DNA of 64,000 bases from Paludibacteraceae bacterium. Its GTDB lineage: Bacteria; Bacteroidota; Bacteroidia; Bacteroidales; Paludibacteraceae. The stretch spans positions 62,001 to 126,000 of the forward strand of contig JAFSTO010000068.1 in assembly GCA_017450435.1 (NCBI GenBank). Reading direction: 5' to 3'. Below, piece after piece: positions 42,568 through 49,984 of this stretch. The position numbers and the translations under genes are program-made. Below the pieces are notes generated by a model. That model was not told the DNA's origin. It saw only the letters and a program-made list of their open reading frames with translations, and searched no databases. Within the stretch, counting starts at the first letter, position 1. Each line of letters opens with the position of its first letter.

Positions 42568-45500
42568 TTACATTCGTATTTTCGTGCTCAGTCCCTCTCC
42601 ATTACGCAAAGAGATTCGGACACTATATATTCCTTTAGGCAAGGTGTGTAGCGAACATCTCTGACCGGCAACTTGTGACACCACCCTTCCCAACACGGAA
42701 TAAATAGTAATGGAGTCAACGCCTATCGTGCTTTCCACAATCAGTTCATCACCTTCTATTCTTAAGAAACTGTCATCTTCCACCTTATCATACGCTGTCA
42801 TATTATGCTCAGCTATCGGGTAGCGGTTGAATGTCAGCGCAGCATAACCGTCGCTATTTCTCAGCCATGGGTCAACATATAGCGTATCCATTCCACGTGT
42901 AGCACTATACACATAATTATCAGGACCATAAGTAAGGTGTGTCGGTCTGGCAGCTGAAGGTGAAAGGGTTAGTAGAACAGTGTGCCTGTCTGCTTCATCC
43001 ACACCACCGCTAACCATCGGGATAGGTTGTTCATTCTCATCGTAGAAATAATCCTTCATATCGCGTCCCCACATAATATCCGGCCAAACCATCTCCTGGT
43101 CGAAGCGTATAGCAATACCGGTTTTTGTTTCATCTGTCCAGCGAACAGAAAGAACAGCAGGTGAGGTAAGCGGACGATCAAAAGTTCTGCCATAAAAATC
43201 TCGCTCGATAAGTTGTGTATATTGCGTATAGAGCCGATCATATCCATCGTCCACGTAATGGCAACTATCATAACGGATAGTGATACCGATATTGGTGATT
43301 ACAGTAACATCATCATAAATTTCGCCGAACATGCGTTGCATCTCACGCATCTCCGATGCATAGGGACTGGTTCCGCAGCCGACATTGATTTGACTAAGGT
43401 ATATACGCTCTACATTAGGATAATCCTGTTTCCAAGCGTTGTATAACCTGTCAAAGCGCATGGCATAGTCCTCATACAGTCCGTTTTGGTCGCTCTCGCC
43501 TTGCACCCAAATAATAGCCTTAACAGCGTCTGTCAATCCGGCCTTTCGCATACGATAGAGTCCCTCGCCATAGAAAGTGCTCAGGTCCTCATGGTTCTCT
43601 TCATTCGGCATGTTCTGGTTGAGCGAACTGCCACCGATAGCGATGTTAAGTACAGCCGTCGGGATGTTCTGCTCCTGAAGCAGATTACGCTGCATGATAT
43701 ATCCTGACCAGCCGTTGTAATACATCCGTCCGTATCCCCATCCGGCAGAGTTACTGAGCCCCCATGTGGTGTCAGCAGGATTATAGTCAACCGTCTTCTG
43801 CACACAGCCGAAGTTTCGCCAAAACTCATTAGTCACATTAGGATTGCCCGAGCCGGCAGCAGCACCATTGGACTGGCCGGCAATAAGATACACATCACCG
43901 GCAACTACACTGTCCGCTAACAAAATGTTTTGCGCAGAAGCATCAGTGGATAAACGATATTCAAATCTGTATTCAGCCGGTTCTGCTTGTATTTCGAATG
44001 TTGTGGCAAAGTGCACATTCTTTTGTACCGGAGTTTTCGTCTCGGTAACCAATACCCCGTTCCGTTTCATAACAAACACCAACGTGTCTATGCCGCTCTG
44101 CTGTGTCAGACCACAGATTTTAACCTCTGCATTACCATCGGCACGACGTGGATAAAGTTGCAGAGTGACAGGACGCTCCAAGAAGACCACAGGACGGAAA
44201 GTGTTGTACATTATTTCCTCTACATGTAGCTCTGTATTAGCTGTGTTTATAATAGTGATACCTTCACCCGGCTCTGCTGTCACTTGCAGGTCTCCTGTCG
44301 TTTGCTGTCCTGAACCGGTGTAGTTGGTTACTCTGCCTGCACTGACAACACTAATGCTACTTGTAGCCCCGTCTGTTCCAAAATTAACACGAAGTCCCTC
44401 CGCACCGGATGTAAGAGAATAGCTCTCGCCACCCGGAATAACCAACGGACCAACGTGGTTGTTATAGTCTTTATAAACGGTTACATACTGCACCTCACTC
44501 GTATCACTGACAAAAAAGTTATCAAAAGCGACAACGCGATAATAAACAACAGTTCCTGCCTGGCCTGCCGGCAAGGCACTCGACCTATATATGGTCCCTG
44601 ACAAAGTCATACCTATCGTTCCTTCTGATGTGGCTGCGTCATATCCCCAAAGTACCGATGCAGCAGCAATAGAGCGGTCGTCTTCTCCGGCACTGATGGT
44701 TGCAACGACGCTTGTCGGAGCAGCGGCTGAAGGGAACGGACGAGTCAGAGACACATTGCTGATTTGCGGTTTTTGTCCGGGCGAGAAGCTTGTCAACGAA
44801 ACATCGTCAATATACAACGTGCCCGCCCCTAATCCACAATCGCTCACGGTAAGCATGACCTTGATGGCCGGCGAGGCATCGTTAAGAATAATCAGATATT
44901 CCGTCCATGTTTTACCAAACGGTCCCTCAAGATACTGTACATCAATAGTGTCGCCTCCTGTAATCTTGCTCACCATTATATTTCCCCTCGTCTCGTTGGC
45001 ACTTCCGGTAAGCCAGAACCTAAGGACTCCTGCCGTATTGACAACAGGCGAAATCATTCGCGCATGGTTACACTTATCTGCCGCCTCTGTCTTGTTGAAA
45101 GAGATTGAGCGTGATGCGCTTCCGTAGTCGCCATGGTTTTTCGAGGTGGATGCTCCTGCTCCGATAATGGTCCAAGAACCATTAGAGTCAAAACCTTCTT
45201 CAAAATGTGTTTTAGGCTTATACTCATCCTCCGGCTGTACAGCAGGTCCGGTATAGTTAACCGCTTCGTCCCATGTGGTAGCTATACGAAGGTGGGATAA
45301 TTGTATTGCCGAGCCTCCGTCACGCAGTTTGATAGAGAAGGCTTTCAGACCTGAAGGGTCATTAGTGGCAGCGTCAAAATCGGTACTCTTAACCGCTTTT
45401 GCCTGTACTTCCGCTGACAACTCGCTATAGCCTTGTGGAAAATTGATAAAGAGAGTAGCCTCATCGTTCAGTGTGCCTTCTACAAACTCGTATTTGAGCA

Positions 45501-46056
45501 CAGCAAGGTAAGTGTGGTTTTTCTCCAGCATCTCAGACCATACCGGTGTTGTGTTGGCTCTCGTTACTCCGAGCTGATAGCCACTGCCACTCTGTTTGGT
45601 GAACAACCTGCCGCGCTGTGTGGTTCCGGTGCTGCCCTCAAAACTCATGAAGTCGCGCGTATTAGCCGACGGCGTGGCGACACTGACAAGAAATGCCGCA
45701 TATAAAGCACCGCTCTTAATGGTATTGCCGGAGTCAAACGTCTTATATAACACTCGTTGCTTACCTGCTGTGGCAAGTGTTGCCTGAGGTAATGTAACTC
45801 CCAAACCGTTAGCAGACGTCCCTGCACCATAATATTCCTTTGTTAGCGCTGTGTTGCTAACCGTAAAACTCGGCGTTGCAACCACCGCATTATCAGCTTT
45901 CGTGGAAACAGTCCACGCCGAAGGTACGCCTTGCCCCTCAAGGGCAGTACCTGACGTGTAGTTAAAGTCCTCAACAAGCACTACAGCCGCTTGTACAGCG
46001 GCTGCTGAGAAAATAATAACACTAAGTGTAAATATACGTTTTATAAGTTTCATCAT
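42568..46056 (-). CDS. Large secreted SGNH/sialate O-acetylesterase-type protein with T9SS domain
   Basis: 1162 residues. Signal peptide to about 23. A jelly-roll module (~27-275) is followed by a second, carbohydrate-binding-like one (~285-430, ends LYIDDVSLTSFS), Ig-like regions, and an SGNH domain at ~715-950. In it DVYLIAGQSNGAAAG has the nucleophile Ser, IIWVQGESDQNG the block with Gly-Glu-Ser-Asp, and RYDSCHYVDDGYD the DxxH end. The last ~75 residues are a canonical type IX sorting domain (ITIYSVLGRVVSQVAG, LPKGIYSVRIS). It probably removes O-acetyl groups from a polysaccharide; acetylated alginate is an attractive but unproven substrate. Confidence 0.78.
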   Translation of the reverse strand: MMKLIKRIFTLSVIIFSAAAVQAAVVLVEDFNYTSGTALEGQGVPSAWTVSTKADNAVVATPSFTVSNTALTKEYYGAGTSANGLGVTLPQATLATAGKQRVLYKTFDSGNTIKSGALYAAFLVSVATPSANTRDFMSFEGSTGTTQRGRLFTKQSGSGYQLGVTRANTTPVWSEMLEKNHTYLAVLKYEFVEGTLNDEATLFINFPQGYSELSAEVQAKAVKSTDFDAATNDPSGLKAFSIKLRDGGSAIQLSHLRIATTWDEAVNYTGPAVQPEDEYKPKTHFEEGFDSNGSWTIIGAGASTSKNHGDYGSASRSISFNKTEAADKCNHARMISPVVNTAGVLRFWLTGSANETRGNIMVSKITGGDTIDVQYLEGPFGKTWTEYLIILNDASPAIKVMLTVSDCGLGAGTLYIDDVSLTSFSPGQKPQISNVSLTRPFPSAAAPTSVVATISAGEDDRSIAAASVLWGYDAATSEGTIGMTLSGTIYRSSALPAGQAGTVVYYRVVAFDNFFVSDTSEVQYVTVYKDYNNHVGPLVIPGGESYSLTSGAEGLRVNFGTDGATSSISVVSAGRVTNYTGSGQQTTGDLQVTAEPGEGITIINTANTELHVEEIMYNTFRPVVFLERPVTLQLYPRRADGNAEVKICGLTQQSGIDTLVFVMKRNGVLVTETKTPVQKNVHFATTFEIQAEPAEYRFEYRLSTDASAQNILLADSVVAGDVYLIAGQSNGAAAGSGNPNVTNEFWRNFGCVQKTVDYNPADTTWGLSNSAGWGYGRMYYNGWSGYIMQRNLLQEQNIPTAVLNIAIGGSSLNQNMPNEENHEDLSTFYGEGLYRMRKAGLTDAVKAIIWVQGESDQNGLYEDYAMRFDRLYNAWKQDYPNVERIYLSQINVGCGTSPYASEMREMQRMFGEIYDDVTVITNIGITIRYDSCHYVDDGYDRLYTQYTQLIERDFYGRTFDRPLTSPAVLSVRWTDETKTGIAIRFDQEMVWPDIMWGRDMKDYFYDENEQPIPMVSGGVDEADRHTVLLTLSPSAARPTHLTYGPDNYVYSATRGMDTLYVDPWLRNSDGYAALTFNRYPIAEHNMTAYDKVEDDSFLRIEGDELIVESTIGVDSITIYSVLGRVVSQVAGQRCSLHTLPKGIYSVRISLRNGEGLSTKIRM

Positions 46057-46083
46057 ATTGGATGTGTTTTAACATTTTAGACT

Positions 46084-46221
46084 TTAGTCTCCGATGGCGT
46101 TCGGATCCAGTTCTCCGGAGCCAAGACCGACAAAGGGCACACCGTCAGGGGAAGAACACAATACTTGCGACGACTGCAACTTGAAGGTTTTAGCGATAGG
46201 ACTTTTATATTGCTGTTTCAT
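46084..46221 (-). CDS. 45-residue peptide
   Basis: ATG at 46221, 19 bases past the upstream stop; 45 codons to TAA (46084-46086). It begins MKQQYKSPIAKTFKLQSSQV, then LCSSPDGVPFVGLG and ends in DPNAIGD. The layout (basic MK-x-x-Y-x-x-P start, hydrophobic middle, LCSS, then Gly/Asp-rich end) recurs in very short Bacteroidales proteins of unknown function. It fits neatly in the operon with 26 bases before the next start. No function can be assigned. Confidence 0.6.
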   Translation of the reverse strand: MKQQYKSPIAKTFKLQSSQVLCSSPDGVPFVGLGSGELDPNAIGD

Positions 46222-46240
46222 GGTTTCAAATATTATCTGG

Positions 46241-48931
46241 TTAGTAAACATTTCCAAGAGCATCGTAGTATCTGCCGTCTTTTTCTATAAGCAAACGACC
46301 GTCAAGTATCAACTTACGAGCAGTAGTCGTCTGCTCTGTATCTTCCAAAGCAGTAGCCATATCCGTCTCCGCTACGCTCATTCTGACTTGCCTTTTTCCC
46401 GGAGCCGGAGCCACCCCTCCTATCTCGGGTATCTCATCGATTTTAAAGTACGCACGGTTCTCTCCTACATAATACTGCGTGTTTTTGGCGCAATAAAGCA
46501 GGTTATTACTTAACACATAGTTATACTCCGATTTGCTAACTTTCTTTACTTCAAACGAGCCAATCAGTCCGTTGTGACTACCCGCTGTCCCCACTGCGTC
46601 GCCGGTCATCGGAACATTGATTTCCGAAGTTGAAGCAAGAAAGACGTAAGGCCTACCCGCTTCAAGAGTTGTTACTTCCTCAAACACGACCTCTTTCAGT
46701 TTGCCGGCTTCCAGCACCTTGCCCGCGACTGCGAAGAACACCCCCCCCGAAGACAGGAGGTCTTCGCACGCCCTCGGCAAGCAAATAGTACCATAGTTGC
46801 CGGCGGTCACCGAACGAGTATAATACTCTGCAATAGCAGCATCAGCAGTGGTTGTTACATCCACGGCTTCTGACAGATACGAGTCAACGGTCGTTATGCC
46901 GTCACCTATAGCCGACACTTTATAGTAGTAAGACGTAGAAGCGTCTAAGTTAGTAATATTAAATTGGGTAATATCACCTTCCACGATTTTGGTTGTCTTA
47001 TGAGTATCATCGCTTTTATATACAGCTATCCTGTATCCGGTTGCACCGCTCACTGCCGTCCATCTTGCCGTAAAAGCATGTGAAGAAACATTTGTCGCCG
47101 ATTGTGCCATTGGCACGGCAAGGTCAGCAGGCAATTCCGAATAGGTCACTATTTTCCATATATACTTTACACTACCGTCTGCATTTGCAATTCGTAGTTT
47201 TGTAGGATCTGTCCTGTTAAGTATTTTGCTGAAACGATAGCAAATGTTCTTTTCAGCACAAGTGAAGGTTTCTATGGTAACCCATGTATCATTATTATAA
47301 CAAAAAGAGTCTAAAGTAAATGTTGGATATTCGCCTCCCACACTTGCATATACATCTACTTGAGCAACACTTGAAACAGCAGGAAGGACAACCATCCCCC
47401 CGTTACTTTTCTTATCAACCTCCAGCCTTGGTGATAAGTATTCCCCTGTCAACTCATAGTATATGCTTTTTTTAACTAAACCGGCTTTAACAAGATTAAT
47501 ATTATCTATTTCGCTTGTAGGGAAACCTCCTGAAGAGTATGACGTAGCGTCCGGACTCCCCCAAATTTCAGTGTTTGCAAAGTCTGTAACAACATTTGCC
47601 AAACTTACAATCGGGTATGTCTCTATCTTCCATATATATATTGGTCCAGAAGCCTTATTTACCAGCCTTAAACATGTTGGTTCAGTATGGTTTATCACTG
47701 TTGAAAAACGATAGCATATTCCCTTTTCTTCACACGTATAATCAGCTAATTTTCCCCATTGATTTGTACCATAATCTAATATTTGCAACTCTATTACCCT
47801 ATCATTATCTCCGGGACTTGCATACACCACGATGTGTGATATATCAGAAACTGCCGGCAAAGTAACCATTCCATTATTATTTGATTTGTCAACAGAAATA
47901 CGATTTGAGAACCGTGCACCTGTTGCAGAATACGTAATGCTACCTGTTTGCATGCCGGCAGCATTTAGGATGAAGCCGTTTATTGATGAAGTAGGATATG
48001 CACCGGAAGCATAGGCAGAAGCTGAAATATCTCCCCAAGTACCATCTGTGAAATCGGTTATAATCTTCTCTTGTGTAACAATTTCATCTGTCTGTATAAC
48101 ATCTTCCCAAGATGTACCTAAACGCAAGCCTGCAATACTGCCTGCCAGTTTCGAACGCTGACGAACTGTTATGCCTCGGATTGATTTTAACCCCTTGCCG
48201 CCGGAAATATCCGCCGTTCCGTCAACGACTGCTAATGCAGTGTTAGCCGCCTCGCTTTTTGTTATATCAGGATCCAAAAACAAAGTTGCTGTTTCTAAGT
48301 TTTCCGCAGTATTACCGGCTTGTAAAGGCTTTATTTTTACAACCACAAGGTGAGTCGTTCCAAAAGCCAGTTCACTGCTCCATATAGTAGGGTCTCCATT
48401 CCATCCTAATCCCACACAAAAACCCGAACCGGACTTATTGACATAAAGACGAGCACGCTGCGCATTAGCAGTGTGATTACCGTCAAAAGCAAGTATATCA
48501 CCTTTACCTGTCGCTTGAGAAATATTGATGAGAGCCGCCAAATAATATTCCGCATTAGTATAAACACTTTTGCTTTGCAGACTATAAATAGAAGAACGTA
48601 CCTGAATGCTTGTACCGTTGAGAGGTAAGTTTGCAAGGAGTATTTCTTTTCCCTTACCATTATCAATATACGAGCCGTAAGAAAGAGTATTGTCCCTAAC
48701 TACAGGACTACTCTCAACTTTTTCACTATCTTTTCCTGTTCTATTCCACTGATTGGCGTTGATTGCGTCAGTAGTCGTTTCGTACTCTCCACGTTCCAAA
48801 GCGTTGCCATCCTCAGCAATAGCATCCGCACGGAAGAAATCTTCATAATTCAAAGGCAATACTTGGGTGTATTGGGCATACACAACAAGGGATAGAATAA
48901 GGAAGGTTGCCGCGAGGAATGATTTTTTCAT
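46241..48931 (-). CDS. Large secreted multidomain protein, first gene of the leftward alginate operon
   Basis: 896 residues, signal peptide to about 20 (VYAQ). A jelly-roll module (~21-280, ends IAGLRLGTSWEDVI) is followed by two copies of a ~150-residue module (~285-440 and ~445-605; FSNRISVDKSNNNGMVTLPA in the first), an FN3 domain (~610-700), a ~150-residue C-terminal domain (GNYGTICLPRA, YVFLASTSEINVPMTGD), and the short tail LILDGRLLIEKDGRYYDALG. It is close to a longer version of the protein at 38855. No catalytic motif seen. Its promoter carries the GntR-type palindrome, so it leads the regulated operon. Confidence 0.68.
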   Translation of the reverse strand: MKKSFLAATFLILSLVVYAQYTQVLPLNYEDFFRADAIAEDGNALERGEYETTTDAINANQWNRTGKDSEKVESSPVVRDNTLSYGSYIDNGKGKEILLANLPLNGTSIQVRSSIYSLQSKSVYTNAEYYLAALINISQATGKGDILAFDGNHTANAQRARLYVNKSGSGFCVGLGWNGDPTIWSSELAFGTTHLVVVKIKPLQAGNTAENLETATLFLDPDITKSEAANTALAVVDGTADISGGKGLKSIRGITVRQRSKLAGSIAGLRLGTSWEDVIQTDEIVTQEKIITDFTDGTWGDISASAYASGAYPTSSINGFILNAAGMQTGSITYSATGARFSNRISVDKSNNNGMVTLPAVSDISHIVVYASPGDNDRVIELQILDYGTNQWGKLADYTCEEKGICYRFSTVINHTEPTCLRLVNKASGPIYIWKIETYPIVSLANVVTDFANTEIWGSPDATSYSSGGFPTSEIDNINLVKAGLVKKSIYYELTGEYLSPRLEVDKKSNGGMVVLPAVSSVAQVDVYASVGGEYPTFTLDSFCYNNDTWVTIETFTCAEKNICYRFSKILNRTDPTKLRIANADGSVKYIWKIVTYSELPADLAVPMAQSATNVSSHAFTARWTAVSGATGYRIAVYKSDDTHKTTKIVEGDITQFNITNLDASTSYYYKVSAIGDGITTVDSYLSEAVDVTTTADAAIAEYYTRSVTAGNYGTICLPRACEDLLSSGGVFFAVAGKVLEAGKLKEVVFEEVTTLEAGRPYVFLASTSEINVPMTGDAVGTAGSHNGLIGSFEVKKVSKSEYNYVLSNNLLYCAKNTQYYVGENRAYFKIDEIPEIGGVAPAPGKRQVRMSVAETDMATALEDTEQTTTARKLILDGRLLIEKDGRYYDALGNVY

Positions 48932-48967
48932 GATTGTGTGAATTTAGGCTTAGATTTAAGTAAATAA

Positions 48968-48983
48968 AATTGGTTAACCAATT
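48968..48983. promoter_or_regulatory. GntR-family operator, leftward operon
   Basis: AATTGGTTAACCAATT, a perfect 16-bp palindrome with the GGT-N2-ACC core of FadR-subfamily sites. It starts 10 bases past the -7 element and 37 bases before the start codon at 48931, so binding would block transcription at or just after initiation. Confidence 0.8.
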
Positions 48984-48993
48984 CAAATTGCCG

Positions 48994-49023
48994 CAAAGAT
49001 AGTAAAAATATTTTAAACAGCAA
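48994..49023 (-). promoter_or_regulatory. Promoter of the leftward alginate operon
   Basis: On the minus strand TTG (49021-49023), 19 bases, TATCTTTG (48994-49001). It is back to back with the regulator promoter. Confidence 0.75.
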
Positions 49024-49041
49024 AACAAATAGGGAAAATTA

Positions 49042-49072
49042 TTGTAAATATCGAAAAAAAACACTATCTTTG
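49042..49072 (+). promoter_or_regulatory. Promoter of the GntR regulator
   Basis: TTG (49042-49044), 20 bases, TATCTTTG (49065-49072), 54 bases before the start. Unlike the two operon promoters it has no TTGGTTAACCAA palindrome downstream, so strong self-repression through that site is not indicated. Confidence 0.7.
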
Positions 49073-49126
49073 CAGTCGAGACAGTGTTAAATCATCATAA
49101 GAAAAAAAGTCACTCAATATATATAT

Positions 49127-49840
49127 ATGGACAGCAACACCGTACATATCATCAACGACCAGCAACCTCACGATATCATTATTCGCCACATTCGTATGCA
49201 GCTTCAGTCGGGCGAGATGCGTCCGGGCATGCGTCTTCCTGCAGAGCGCAAAATGGCTGAGGAATACGGCATTAGCCGCACTTACGTTCGCGCGGCATTA
49301 AAGAGTTTGGAGAGTTACGGAATAGTAGAGACGCGCCCTCAAAGCGGCACGTTTATCGTTGGTTTGGACGTCAAAGCCCTTGACGGTCTGTTTGCCGATG
49401 TGCTTAAGCTTGACGCCCTTGATTTCGCCTCGCTTGCCGAGATGCGCGCCATACTGGAAGTGAATGCAGTGCGTTTTTGTGCTGAGCGACGCAGCGAAAA
49501 AGACTTGGAAGATATTAAAGCCGCCCTTAATAATTATGAAGACGCATTCAAAAAGGGAGACCAAAAAAAATTATACACAACCGACTTTGAGTTTCACCGC
49601 TGCATAGCTGCCGGTTCCGGTAATACCACCCTCCGCTCCATGCTAATGCTTATCACACCGGATATAATGAATATATACCAAAGTCAAAACATCTGCTCAC
49701 CACTTGACAGCAAACCGCTTGAAGAGCATCGGCTTATGTATCAATTCATTCTGCATCAGCAAGCAGAGGTGGCTGCACAAATGATGAAAGAGCATTTAAA
49801 CGGCATGCTTAAATACGCTGAAACGCTGAGAAAGAAGTAA
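49127..49840 (+). CDS. GntR-family regulator, FadR/FCD subfamily
   Basis: 237 residues. The winged helix-turn-helix is at ~15-80 (RLPAERKMAEEYGISRTYVRAA, here split as MRLPAERKMAEEYGISR and TYVRAALKSLESYGIVET). The FCD ligand-binding helical domain fills ~90-230, with EMRAILEVNAVRFCAER and DFEFHRCIAAGSGN supplying the likely metal or acid-binding residues. It lies between the two alginate operons and is the obvious candidate to bind the two identical palindromes. By analogy with uronate regulators, an alginate breakdown product such as KDG or DEH may be the inducer. Confidence 0.92.
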   Translation: MDSNTVHIINDQQPHDIIIRHIRMQLQSGEMRPGMRLPAERKMAEEYGISRTYVRAALKSLESYGIVETRPQSGTFIVGLDVKALDGLFADVLKLDALDFASLAEMRAILEVNAVRFCAERRSEKDLEDIKAALNNYEDAFKKGDQKKLYTTDFEFHRCIAAGSGNTTLRSMLMLITPDIMNIYQSQNICSPLDSKPLEEHRLMYQFILHQQAEVAAQMMKEHLNGMLKYAETLRKK

Positions 49841-49874
49841 CAGGAGCTATACACATCAAGACCACAAGGAAAAT

Positions 49875-49902
49875 AAAGTGACAACAAAATGTCACTTTTT
49901 TT
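49875..49902 (+). terminator. Rho-independent terminator after the GntR gene
   Basis: AAAGTGACA (49875-49883) and TGTCACTTT (49890-49898) form a perfect 9-bp stem with a six-base loop, followed by more T. It separates the regulator transcript from the PL17 operon, whose promoter begins only nine bases later. Confidence 0.85.
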
Positions 49903-49910
49903 CATTATCA

Positions 49911-49942
49911 TTTGCGAGGATAAAAAAATATTTGTATCTTTG
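49911..49942 (+). promoter_or_regulatory. Promoter of the PL17-kdgF operon
   Basis: TTTG (49911-49914), 20 bases, TATCTTTG (49935-49942), an excellent consensus match. Confidence 0.8.
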
Positions 49943-49951
49943 CAGTCGGAT

Positions 49952-49967
49952 AATTGGTTAACCAATT
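49952..49967. promoter_or_regulatory. GntR-family operator, rightward operon
   Basis: AATTGGTTAACCAATT, identical to 48968-48983. It begins nine bases after the -7 element, nearly the same spacing as in the leftward operon, and 17 bases before the PL17 start codon. Confidence 0.8.
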
Positions 49968-49984
49968 TCAAAAAAGCCGAAACC

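Noticed and set aside
44591..45127. Forward frame of 178 codons inside the SGNH esterase gene
   Set aside because: Antisense to a gene with clear signal peptide and domains; a frame shadow.
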